Below the pieces are notes generated by a model, which did no database searches, was not told the DNA's origin, and was given only the letters and a program-made list of their open reading frames with translations. This document shows, one piece after another, positions 24,637 through 34,946 of a stretch of DNA of 64,000 nucleotides. Numbering within the stretch: the stretch's first letter is position 1; the number at the start of each line of letters is the position of its first letter. Location of the stretch: positions 2,232,001 through 2,296,000 of the forward strand of contig NC_068572.1 of NCBI RefSeq assembly GCF_025698545.1, read 5' to 3'. The position numbers and the translations under genes are program-made. This DNA comes from Gossypium raimondii (lineage: Eukaryota > Streptophyta > Magnoliopsida > Malvales > Malvaceae).

Positions 24637-24941
24637 CGAAGTTGCGTTCACGTTTCAAAAGCTTTGACTGGTTTCAGGAGAACCCGACAACAGACGAACA
24701 AATCTTCGGCGAATCGCTTGGAGCTTTCATTTGGATGCCACGTGTTACCAATTTAATTTCTGTTTCTCACGTGCTATTTATTGCCTTCGAAGTTGCGTTC
24801 ACGTTTCAAAAGCTTTGACTGGTTTCAGCAGGAGAACCCGACAACAGACGAACAAATCTTCGGCGAATTGCTTGGAGCTTTCATTTGGATGCCACGTGTT
24901 ACCAATTTAACTTCTGTTTCTCACGTGCTATTTATTGCCTT
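24637..24941. repeat. Direct tandem duplication, 151-154 bp, with G-box motifs
   Basis: Copy 1 is 24637..24787 and copy 2 is 24788..24941. Both begin CGAAGTTGCGTTCACGTTTC and end TATTTATTGCCTT. Differences are few: a GCA insertion in TTCAGCAGGAG and two or three substitutions. Each unit carries CCACGTG and TCACGTG (G-box/ABRE-like ACGT cores) and a TTGAC W-box core. A further ACACGTG lies at 24954. It is GC-richer than its surroundings and is not next to any gene start that I recognise. Confidence 0.85.
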
Positions 24942-25043
24942 TTGACTGTGTTAACACGTGTTAGTCAGCTAAAATCGTGGGAGAAAACTGGCAAATTCCT
25001 CTTCCTGCGGCTATCATCCCGTTATTAGTCCTTTTTTGGTCAA

Positions 25044-25490
25044 TTCCCGCTATTAGTCCTTATACTTTACCAAAGTTGTAATTTAATCTCTATATTTTAA
25101 TTTGGTCATGTTTAGTTCATGTAGTTTTCAAATTTTAGAATCTTAATTCTCACCACACGGTAACTGTTAAATTCATCAGATTAAGTTCTATTATTTTCAA
25201 AGTTTGACGCGCTTAATTAATATGTGTAGTACCACTATCATGTTAGCTTATTATTTATAAATATTACACACTAAAAATCAGTTAATAGATTAATGTTTAT
25301 TATTTGTTTCAAGATTGAAATTTAAAAGTATAGAGATCTAAAATGATTCAATTGGAGAATATAGATTAAATTTACAATTGTACGCATACAATTGACCAAT
25401 TAGTAAAGTACAAACATTAAAACTGATTAAATTTAAGTGTAAAGACTAAATTCATAACTTTTATAAAGTATAGGGACTAATAGAATGATT
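25044..25490. mobile_element. Foldback element with TAGTCC arms
   Basis: Left arm GCTATTAGTCCTTATACTTT; right arm AAAGTATAGGGACTAATAG. The two pair as an imperfect inverted repeat about 450 bp across. The interior is AT-rich and non-coding. No target duplication was resolved. Confidence 0.55.
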
Positions 25491-25602
25491 TGACCTTATT
25501 ATTAATATATGGGAAAATTTAAAATTCCCCTAACTTGCTTTGTTTTAATATATAGGTTGAATTTTGTAATTAGTCTTTGTAACGTTAAATTAATAGGTTT
25601 TA

Positions 25603-25747
25603 GGGTGAGTTTGGATAGGCGGTGCATTTACCTGTGGTTAGTGTAAAAATAGCTGTGGCGGTGAGATTAAAAACTGTAGTGATACTGTAGCGTGAGACAA
25701 AAAGTAAACTAAACGCACCGCACCCAATCCCCCATCCAAACTCACCC
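25603..25747. mobile_element. Tourist-like MITE (PIF/Harbinger type), copy 2
   Basis: 145 bp with ends GGGTGAGTTTGGATAGGCGG and CCATCCAAACTCACCC, flanked by TTA at 25600-25602 and 25748-25750. It is close in sequence to the copy at 17704. Confidence 0.82.
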
Positions 25748-25844
25748 TTAGTCTTCATAATTTTTTGAACTTTTAAAATTTCAATATTAACTAAACGGTT
25801 TGCCATTAAATTATGCTATTTTAAAAAAAAAATTATGTTGCAAA

Positions 25845-26108
25845 TAGGGGTGAAGTCAGAAAATTTTTTTAGGGGGTCAAAATTAAATTGTAATTTTTAC
25901 AATAGTAAAATACAATTTCTCAATTTTAATAGCCTATATCTTTATATTTTTTAAAGGATTAAATAAAAAATTTATCATTTCTAAGAGGGACCAAAGCACA
26001 ATTTTATCTTTATACTAATTTAAAATTTTAAAAATTTTAAGGGCTAAATGTAAAAATTTTCATTTTAGGGGGGCTGGAGCCCTTACCAGTCCCCTAGTTA
26101 CACCACTG
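25845..26108. mobile_element. hAT-like MITE with 8 bp target duplication
   Basis: 264 bp. The 5' end TAGGGGTGAAGTCAG pairs imperfectly with the 3' end CTAGTTACACCACTG. The 8-mer GTTGCAAA flanks both sides (25837-25844 and 26109-26116). The interior has TTAGGGGGTC and AGGGGGGCTGGAGCCC with AT-rich DNA between. 55574-55827 belongs to the same group. Confidence 0.7.
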
Positions 26109-26338
26109 GTTGCAAACATATTATCACACGTGCAATACTTTTTCAACTTATTATTTGTACATAAATCATATTATCTTAATTAATAAATGTAATAATTACC
26201 ACTTGAATCAAAACATAAACTTTAAAATCTAAAAAAATATAGGGACTAATGATGAAATTAAAAAACATAAACATAATTTCACGTAATATATATTTTGCAA
26301 ATCTCAACGGAGATTATTTTTGTTCAAAAGTTAAAAGG

Positions 26339-26361
26339 TTTATTATTATTATTATTATTAT
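26339..26361 (+). repeat. (TTA)n microsatellite
   Basis: About seven TTA units, 385 bp downstream of the MYB stop codon. Confidence 0.85.
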
Positions 26362-26745
26362 CAATGAAAACAAGAAAAATTAATGGTTAAATCAACAAAA
26401 ATCTTCAATAAAATAATAATAAATCTAAACAAACTTGTTTAAAATATTACATATATCTTCACGAGAAATGATTGTATGAAACAGTGACGTCACGTCATTT
26501 ATATCTCTTTTTTAATAATTTAATACTACATCAACATTTTCACATGAAAATTCTAAAATTTAAGATCAAATAAATGGATAATATCCTTTTTCATACTATC
26601 CTTTCTCTTACATCCATTAACATTCAATCTATTATATTATATAAGAACATCAAACATCTAACATGTTACCACAATAACTACCTCTTCCACCACCTTCATC
26701 ACTCGACGACGAATTCAACGGAATCAAGCTCGAACAAGGTTCTGA

Positions 26746-28891
26746 TTAACCTGATCCGAAACTACTCAAACTCGAAATATTACCAGAAAAACATGTCTGG
26801 TTTTGATCATCCATGGATAGATTACAATCGTAGTATCCATAACTTTGCATTGGAAAAAAACCCTTTGAATCATATTCTTGAAACTGGTTTCCTTGTTCAT
26901 ATTGGTTATTATGAGGACACTGAAAAAAAGTATTCTCTGTCTGGTTTTTTTCAATGTTTTGGAGCTGGTTCTTGTTTTGGGACGATGATAAGACAGGTAT
27001 AAGGAAGTTTGGGTCGGACATAGATTCAGTTCCGAGTAAAAATTTGTTGGGATGATTATTAAGGTTGTAAGAATTGGAAAGAGAGGAGGTTAAAAGTGAT
27101 GAAAGGTGAAGAAGATGGAGGGTTGGATTGTGAAGTATGGGATCAATCCCCATTTTCAATAGTTTCTTCTTGATGCGAGTGTTCCAGTAGTTTTTTATCT
27201 CATTATCTGTTCTTCCTGGTAATCGAGCAGCAATGGCGGACCACCTATGTTTAGAGTTTCAAAAATAAAAGTTAAATCAGACGGTACAGTAAAAAAAAAA
27301 CCAAATTTTTACCGGAATATATTTTAATAATTTATATCTTTATAAATTTTAAATAATTAAATTAATTTTTTATCCTATTATTATTAATTTAAATTTTTAT
27401 AAATTATAAAACAACTAAATAGAAATAAGTTAGTCCAATCTTTATCCACAGTATTTATAGGCATAATTTCAATGTTTTTTAAAGTACAATTTTAATAATG
27501 GAAAATAATTTTTTTTAAAATTAAGGGATTAATCTAGAAATTATACATGAATTTTGATTTGATATGTAATTTGATATATGAATTTTAATTTAGTATAATT
27601 ATATATATGAAACTAGACCTGATCATGGGCCAGGCCGATGCCAAATTTTAGTCTTGTTTTTAGGCCTGGGCTCGACCCAAAAAATAGACTTAAAATTTTG
27701 TTCAAACTTGACCCGACCTGCCTGTACTAAAATTTTTATATTATTATTTTATATAAAAACAAATTTTTAAAAAATATAATATATAAAATATACTAAGAAT
27801 ATTAAAATAAATGTTCTCCAACAAATTGAAATTAAATTAAAAAAATCTTTATGCTTAAATAAAACTAAGATAAGTGCAACTTAAAAACAAGTCCTTCTAA
27901 AATAGTAGCAAATTAACAATAAAACAAGAGTTATACAATATCCAAACAATAACAACAAAATAGTAACAATATAATAGCAAAATAACAACAAAGGGCAAGG
28001 GGGAAAAAATTTACACAGATTCGAGCTGGGCCCGAACCTATATTTTTGTTCAAACCCTCCTACTTTTCGACACCCCTTCGGGCCTAGGCAGGTGACTCGA
28101 CTCATGATGAGGTCTACATAAAACTTTAATTTTGATTCAATCACACACATTTAAAAAAATAAATACATCAATTTATTTTTATATTAAGAAATATAATTAT
28201 TTATATACGCAATACATAAACATAAAACGTTGTTATATCAATAAACGTGTTAATAATTTATAAAATTAATTGAATCAAATCAAAATTTTACGTATAAAAT
28301 TATACATTAAACCAAAATTTATATATAATTTTAAAATATATACCATTAAAAAAGGACTATATATAGAGAGAAAATTTATATATAATTTTAAAATATATAC
28401 AATTAAAAAAGGACTATATATAGAGAGAGAGAGAGACTTGCTTGTTTCCTAAAACACTGTGTAACTGTATAATAGTTTGCTCTTCTTCATCAGAGAACTT
28501 TCCTCTCTTGATATCAGGTCTCAAGTAGTTTGCCCATCTAAGCCTGCAACTCTTTCCACACCTCTTTAGCCCTAGTTTTTTTCAATGCAACATATAAAAA
28601 CGGTGTTAAAACTATTTATATCGGAGCTTGCGTAGATACAATATTATGATCTTCAACTGCTTATCCATATTCACTTTTAAATTCAAACGACGTACGTAAC
28701 CATTTTCTGGGTTTTCTACCTTGAACATTGATAAGAAGAAGAAGAATACCTGCATTTTTGGGAAGGGTACGCCATTTGCCATGCCCATGTTTCTGTATAT
28801 AATCAATCAATTTTTTATCTTCTTCAGCAGTCCATGGACCTCTTTTTACTTCACCCTTTTTGTCTGAAGAACAAGCAGGTTGTTTCCCCAT
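26746..28891 (-). CDS. R2R3-MYB transcription factor, subgroup 11/24-like
   Basis: Exons 28750..28891, 28442..28571, 26746..27244; 256 aa. R2 has Trp20, Trp40 and Trp60 ([13 protein letters not shown] ... [11 protein letters not shown] ... [15 protein letters not shown]). R3 has F73, W92 and W111 ([40 protein letters not shown]). After R3, [20 protein letters not shown] resembles the GIDP.TH.PRLDLLDLSS motif of subgroups 11 and 24 (the MYB41/74/102 and MYB53/92/93 groups, known for suberin and stress roles). Residues 2-14 depart from the usual GRSPCCD start. Intron 2 (27245-28441) opens with GCAAGT on the coding strand: a GC-AG intron, since the nearest GT would break the frame. A TIR repeat (27616-28120) sits inside it. 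Confidence 0.9.
27616..28120 (+). mobile_element. GATCATG-ended TIR repeat inside MYB intron 2
   Basis: Left end AGACCTGATCATGGGCC; right end CTCATGATGAGGTCT, so the termini are inverted. Flanks ATGAAACT (left) and ATAAAACT (two bases after the right end) look like an 8 bp, hAT-sized duplication with one change. The interior includes an AACAACAAAATAGTAACAAT tract. Non-coding. Confidence 0.6.
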
Positions 28892-28992
28892 TTCCAACTT
28901 AAAATTTTGCCCTTTTTTGGACAAAAATAATGAAGAAATTGCTTAAGTTGTAAGTAAAAGAAAATCCAATGCATGAAGAAATAAGTGTATGT

Positions 28993-29006
28993 ATTTATAT
29001 ATATAC
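28993..29006 (-). promoter_or_regulatory. TATA box for the MYB gene
   Basis: On the minus strand TATATATATAAAT lies about 100 bp upstream of the ATG at 28891, leaving a leader of roughly 70 bases. It is the only strong TATA in that interval. Confidence 0.55.
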
Positions 29007-29879
29007 AAATAGAGGAGAAAAGATGAGCAAAAGCGAAGTAGAAAAAGGGAAAAAAAAATAAAAAATGAAGAAGTCAATAGGATTTGGTACCGACCAAATT
29101 GAAACGTGTCTTGTTATGAAAGAAAGAAAACATGGCGTACACATACGACTTAGGACAGCTATATGTATGAAACAGTGTTATTTATAATTTTTTTAATAGT
29201 TTAATATTATATTAATATTTTTATTTTTTAAATTAAATCTAAATAAAAATCCTAAAATTTAAGATGAAATTATTAGAAATAGATAATATCCTTATGTCAC
29301 GCTATCTTTTTCCAATCATATCTTCTATATTCCAAATTACTTGGGTTTTCTACATTGTATGTACAGTTTTTCAACTCAACAACGTTAGAAAATAGTAGAT
29401 TTTTTCAGGTGAAGTTAGATTTTTTTTTGAAAAGGTGTAATTAAATTATATGTTTTTATAAAAGTTAAAATGTAATTTTATCATTGTATTAGTTAATATT
29501 TTATAATTTTTAAATAATTAAATCAAAAATTTTCTACTTTATGGGTTGACTACCCTCTTGGCATCGGCCTTGGGTTTTTGTTTATATATATGGGGAGATA
29601 TCTATTTATATTGGTGTAAAACTAAAGTATGTGGTTTTATACTATTTCGTATTTTTTGTATGATTAATATTTTAACGATACAATTATCATATTTTATATT
29701 CCATTCATATATATAGATCATGCATGTCAAGCTTGACATATATTAAAAATTTCCAACTGTTTAATTTATATAGAAAACTTTGAACCATTCAGTAAGTATT
29801 AATATAGACAGTTTTTTAGATCAATATGATAAAGATATCGAATTGGTTCAAAAATTTACATGCATGACAAGTACAATTA

Positions 29880-30235
29880 TATAGAGTTGATTGACTTAAG
29901 AATCAATATAGGCTGGTTGAACTGAGCTAAAAAATCGATTGAACCGATAGTTGAACCAATTTTGAACTAGTCTGACCAATTGGTTCCTAAAACAGTTGGT
30001 TTGGCTGGTTCAAAGTAAATAAATTATTAAAAGGTCAGTTGATTTGGCAATTGGACCGAGAGGCTTGTCATTCTGGGAACCAATTGACCAGGACAGTTAA
30101 AAAAAGGTTCAACTATTGATTCAATCGATTTTTTAGCTCGGCTGCAGATCAACAGATTTTTACCTTTCATCGAACCGATACCCCAATCAGTTCCTGATTC
30201 AACTAGTCGATCTGATTTAAATAACATTGAATTTT
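29880..30235. repeat. GGTTGAACCG-type imperfect palindrome
   Basis: The left half (AAAAATCGATTGAACCGATA, CCAATTGGTTCC) is repeated in reverse in the right half (GGAACCAATTGACC, ATTCAATCGATTTTTTAGC). The 30960-31250 stretch uses the same words (GGTTGAACCGATTGAATCG), so this is an interspersed family. No coding sequence. Confidence 0.55.
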
Positions 30236-30543
30236 AGAATTTTTGTTTATATTTTAAAAATATTTTTAATTATTATTTTTTGAATTTTAAAGAGTTTCTT
30301 TTCATAATTTTTAATTTTTAAATATATATTTTATTTAGAAAATGAAAAAATTTAACTTTTTATGTACTTTTAAAGGGTAAGGACCAAAGTGACTATTCGA
30401 TTATCGATACGATTGATCAGTATCTATCTACGAGTATAATAACATACCTTAGATCCAAGTTAATCTGATGGCTAGTGTTGGAAATAATATAAGAAAGCTA
30501 TTTGGATTTTGGTTCACAGAGCCATGATATTTAGAGCTATTTC

Positions 30544-30574
<31 letters not shown>
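30544..30574 (+). repeat. (ATA)n microsatellite
   Basis: About ten AAT/ATA units without interruption. Confidence 0.9.
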
Positions 30575-30576
<2 letters not shown>

Positions 30577-30959
30577 GATATATAGAAGAGGAGGGGAATG
30601 AAAAATTTAATTGGTGCAGGTAATGCGTTCAAATGAAATTTTCGAATAATTAAATAACTATTTTATAATTTTTAAATTAAAAGACTAAAAAGTAAACTCA
30701 TTAATAGTTGAATTAGTTTATCCAAAAATATTCAACAACAAATGTGAATTACTGGTGTCGTTTGTTTCATGTTCTAAGAATGCAAATGATGACCAGATTA
30801 TATGGATTCGATTTGTTCTTACTTTTAGGTCACATCAAATATGTATCTTAGCCATTAATGAGCTGTTTACAGTTCCCTGCTATCATATAAATTTTGAACA
30901 TTCAACTTTACAATTAAATTCATTTTTATCTCTGATTTTGAATTTCATCAAGATATATT

Positions 30960-31250
30960 GATGTGATCAATATTGTTTATTGGTCGGTCGGACCAATTAG
31001 ACTAAGAACCGATTGGTATACTGGTCTAAACAATAGGTTGAACCGATTGAATCGAAAACTGCTCGAAATAGGTAAGAATCGAAAACTGGGACAAAAACCA
31101 ATAATTGAACATGTTGAACCAATTTAATAAATTTTTTATTTATTTTTATGAATTTTTAATTATTTACTTGATTATTGTTAGTCTAGTAGTTGAACTAATC
31201 AAATTGATTGAATTAGAAACAATGGTCTGACTGGTTCAATTATTAGAACA
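30960..31250. repeat. GGTTGAACCG-type repeat, second copy
   Basis: Dense in GGTCGGACC, CCGATTGGT, GGTTGAACCGATTG and CTGACTGGTTCAATT. It is related to 29880-30235. The inverted organisation is weaker here. Confidence 0.45.
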
Positions 31251-31255
31251 CTGTA

Positions 31256-31355
31256 TGTGACACTCTTAAGATTGTACCACGTCATCACTTGAAAATTTTT
31301 ATATATTTTTTAATTTTCAAGTGATGATATGACACAATCTCAAGTGCCACATCAT
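31256..31355. repeat. Short foldback of about 100 bp
   Basis: Left arm TGACACTCTTAAGATTGTAC then ACGTCATCACTTGAAAATT; right arm AATTTTCAAGTGATGATATG then ACACAATCTCAAGTGCCACA. The arms pair over about 42 bases with few mismatches around a short AT loop. It could be a small MITE or a transcribed hairpin. Confidence 0.65.
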
Positions 31356-31871
31356 CAGACTTTTAAAAATTTCAAGTTCAACGACTAAAATGAATCTAGT
31401 TGTCAAGTTTAAATATCAAAGTAGATAAAATAATATAAATACCAAAATAAACTTAATTACCAAATTCAGGGATCAATATTATATTATCCCTATAAATTTT
31501 GGTCATAGTGAAGATAGCGAAATTCACGTGGGCATCACATGACTATTGCCTTAGCTTCCTCTTGTTCAAACAGTGAACCTTATTTCTCTCACTTAATGTA
31601 CCTTGGAATTTTGCACATTACAATCAATAATTTGTGATATAAATTTGAATTTAAATTTGTGTTCAAACTTAATTTTTGGAAAAATAGTTGCATTCCATTT
31701 TTAATTTGTTAATGAAATAATAAACAAATAAAAATATTTTTAATTTTAGGTATAAAATAATAAAGCATAAATATTATTAATTATATTATAAATAAATAAA
31801 ATGCAAATGAACTTATTTTATAATAAAACAACAATGGGTTTATAATAATTTATTAAACAAAATTTAACTTA

Positions 31872-32021
31872 GAGCCTTTTGGATGGGCGTTTATCTAAAT
31901 GTGGTACGTTTATCTTTCTTTTTGACTCACATTACAGCATCGTCAGAATATCTGATTTCATCGTCTTCGTTGTTTCTACATTACCCGTTATACTAATCGC
32001 ATGTAAACACACCGCCCACCC
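31872..32021. mobile_element. Tourist-like MITE (PIF/Harbinger type), copy 3
   Basis: 150 bp flanked by TTA (31869-31871 and 32022-32024). It ends GGATGGGCGTTTATC and TGTAAACACACCGCCCACCC. It is more diverged than the copies at 17704 and 25603, with internal CATTACAGCATCGTCAGAAT replaced or mutated, but of the same length. Confidence 0.65.
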
Positions 32022-32365
32022 TTAAACATACAAAATTTTATTCAAACAACCAATTTCTAATCAGATAACTCTAAGATAGAAAAAAAAAAAAAGAAGTAAA
32101 GGTCCCATGCAATATATATGATATTATTTTCAATTAAAAAAACAAAAAAAAAATCATTAGGTCAAACATTATTTAATCCCATTAACTAAGATCTTGCACT
32201 AGGTATGGGTTCTTTCAGTAGTCATTGTGATGAAGTTTCAACTGCCCCACTAAAGTTTTAACAAAGAAGCAAACACCCCACCCTCCCTTTGCCATTCTCA
32301 CATTTTTTATATAGTAATTTCTTATTTTTAGCCATTAATATATTTAATATTTTTTTTATATATTA

Positions 32366-32886
32366 GACTTGATAATGACCGATGTAAAATTTTAAGTCTA
32401 TTTTTTAAGTTCGGGCTCAACCCGACCTAAAAAATAAACCTAAAATTCTATCCAAGCCTAACCCAGATTAAAAATATTAAACTTGCACATGACCCGACCT
32501 AGCTATATTAAAAAATTTTAGGTTATTTTTTATATAAAAATGAATTTTAAAAACATAATATATTAAATACACTAAAAATATTAAAATAAATGTTTCTCAA
32601 CAAATTGAAAATACATTAAAAAAAGTCTTTATACTTAAATAACAATAAGATATTTGCAACTTAGAAAGCAAATGCCTCTAAAATAGTAGTTAATTTAACA
32701 ATAAAACAAGATTTATACAATATCCAAACAATAACAACAAAATAGTAGCAATATAATAACAAGGTGCTAGCAAAACAATTGTGAAACAATAGCAAAGCAG
32801 TTGATTTGAGCCTATATTTTTTGCCCAAACCCTCCCACTTTTCGAGTAGGCCTTCAAGCATATAGGCTGGAGGCCCGACCCGTGAT
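32366..32886 (+). mobile_element. GATCATG-ended TIR repeat
   Basis: Starts AGACTTGATAATGACCGA and ends GACCCGTGATTAGGTTTAG. The 8-mer TATATATT lies before it and directly after it. Interior GTTTCTCAACAAATTGAAAA and ATAACAACAAAATAGTAGCA match the copy at 27616. The AT-rich duplication could arise by chance. Confidence 0.6.
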
Positions 32887-33228
32887 TAGGTTTAGTATAT
32901 ATTACAATTTACAAATTAAGAACGGACAATTACAAAATCAATAAATTTTGGGTACAGTAGTAAAATATATTACATTTTTAGGAAGTGGCCAAAACCCAAA
33001 CACAAGCTTAAAAAAAAAAATCTCCATGAACCATAAAACGAGTATATAATTAATAAAAAATATCTTATTGATTTGATCATATAGAGAGAGAGAGATACAC
33101 ACTTCTTTGCTTGCTAAGCTTTCTCACTTATTCACTAAGTGCCTCATGGTTAAAGCAATTTCTAGAACATGAAAATATATATGTTCAAACAAACCAACAA
33201 AATTCCAATTTTGGTTGTCAAAGAAGTA

Positions 33229-33272
33229 ATATATATATATATATATATATATATAGATAGATAGATAGATAT
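33229..33272 (+). repeat. (TA)n(GATA)n compound microsatellite
   Basis: Over ten TA units followed by four GATA units. Confidence 0.9.
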
Positions 33273-33380
33273 AATTAATTTACGATTAGTTGCTTGCACA
33301 AAGTTTTTCCGACAAGCCAACTTAAAAAATTTATATATGTATTTATTTCTAGATTTTGCACTTAATATAAATATATATAG

Positions 33381-33544
33381 TTGATTAAGTCATAATTGAT
33401 TAGTATGAATATTGTTATCAATGTAGGAAGGCGTGGATTTGAGTGCTCTAAACGCATTATCCTCTTATTTATGGATTGAAGAGGAACCATGAATAATTCT
33501 AAACATTATATAAATATGACTAAAACTTATAATGAAATTATTCA
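33381..33544 (+). mobile_element. tRNA-derived SINE-like element, copy 3
   Basis: Diverged: TTGATTAAGTCATAATTGAT, GCGTGGATTTGAGTGCTC, ACGCATTATCCTCTTATTTA and the tail ACTTATAATGAAATTATTC. The order of blocks is the same as in the other seven copies. Confidence 0.6.
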
Positions 33545-33901
33545 ATATATATATATATACGTGCATGTTTCATATATTTTAGGGTTTAACCTTGCTATAT
33601 ATAATCTTGTGGATTGTATTATTTACTAATTAATTATTATTTTTAAAACTTTTCTTTCTTCTTTTAGATAAATTATTTTATATGAAACATGCAGCTCCTA
33701 CGTAACTACTTATATTGGTTTTTTTATCATTTTTCCTCAAAAAGAAAAAAATTGTTTAATAATTGAGTGTCAAGTTGAATAAGCAACAAAAAAGAAGGTC
33801 AAATGAAATTCATGTCCTTTAAATTTTATATAATATTAATATGAAGTGATAAGATTTGATAGTTGACGAGAAAAATGCATGATTCTTTTTTATATTTTAT
33901 C

Positions 33902-34292
33902 GGATAGTCACTTTTATTTGCCTCAGATTACATTTTAGTCACTTATGTTATCATCTTGTTATGAAGTGGTCACTCTACCGTTAAGCTCTGTTACCTCCCT
34001 AACAGCGGTCCTACATGACAGTTCAAATGAGTTTTAATTGCCAACTTGAATGTCCTACGTGGCAGTCCAAATTAAATTTTATTTAATTAAAAACCTATTT
34101 TCATCCTAACAACTGAACATCCAAGTTGACATTTAAAACTCATTTGGACTGCCACATAGGATTGTAGTTAGGGAGGTAACGGAGTTTAATAGTAGAGTGA
34201 CCACTCCGTAACAAAACGATAATATAAATGACTAAAACATAACACTTTAAACATAAGTGACAAACAAAAGTGACTATTTTTACAGTTTACCC
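33902..34292. mobile_element. Foldback element, MULE-type MITE, copy 3
   Basis: Inverted arms: GTCACTCTACCGTTAAGC and GGTCCTACATGACAG on the left, reversed on the right as ...CTGTCA-like blocks and GAGTGACCACTCCG. The right end AGTTTACCC matches the family, but the left terminal dozen bases are altered. TATTTTAT lies on both sides (33893-33900 and 34293-34300). About 390 bp, shorter than the 15767 and 23522 copies, with a different centre. Confidence 0.65.
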
Positions 34293-34828
34293 TATTTTAT
34301 AATATTTTAAAAAGTAATAAATAATGGATAAAATATATTAATAGTCCCTATATTTTTTACAATTATATTTCAATAATTTAACTTTTAAAAATTACATAAT
34401 AATTATTAGTATTATTAAATTATTACATTTTAATCATTCATCCTTATCTATCGTTAACAATCAAATCCTCTTTTTATTTTAATATTAATTTGAAGCATCA
34501 TACACTTGGCTTGAAAATCAAATATAATTCATAAATTAATCAATTGTTTAGCTGTTTCGTGAGCATTGCATCATTATTACATCACATTTTGTATGCTTTA
34601 TAAGAAAATTAAATTATACCAAAAAAGTTAAACTCACACCTAAAATTTCTTAAATCTTCCAATTTAATCACTCATTTATTTTAAAATTGTAGTTCAAGTT
34701 ATTTATTTATAAATATAAAATTATTGAAATATATAAATACATATCTTTATAATAACTTTTTATTTATTTTTAAAAGTGGGTTTTTTTTCTTTCTAATTGA
34801 ATTAATGTTTAGTTTACTTGCGACACTA

Positions 34829-34930
34829 ACTCAATCAAATATTTTATAAGTAGTATAGATTATGTTTTCATATATGATATATCTATACTATTTATTAAAC
34901 CTTTGATTGAGTTGGTGTCACCCTCAACTG
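34829..34930. repeat. Short inverted repeat next to the LTR insertion
   Basis: GACACTAACTCAATCAAATA pairs with CCTTTGATTGAGTTGGTGTC across a loop of about 45 bases. A retroelement LTR begins only 17 bases to the right. Confidence 0.55.
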
Positions 34931-34946
34931 GGTCACCAACTATGTA

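Noticed and set aside
24637-24941. Two short LTRs flanking a lost element
   Set aside because: The copies are directly adjacent with no interior and lack TG..CA ends; a tandem duplication is simpler.
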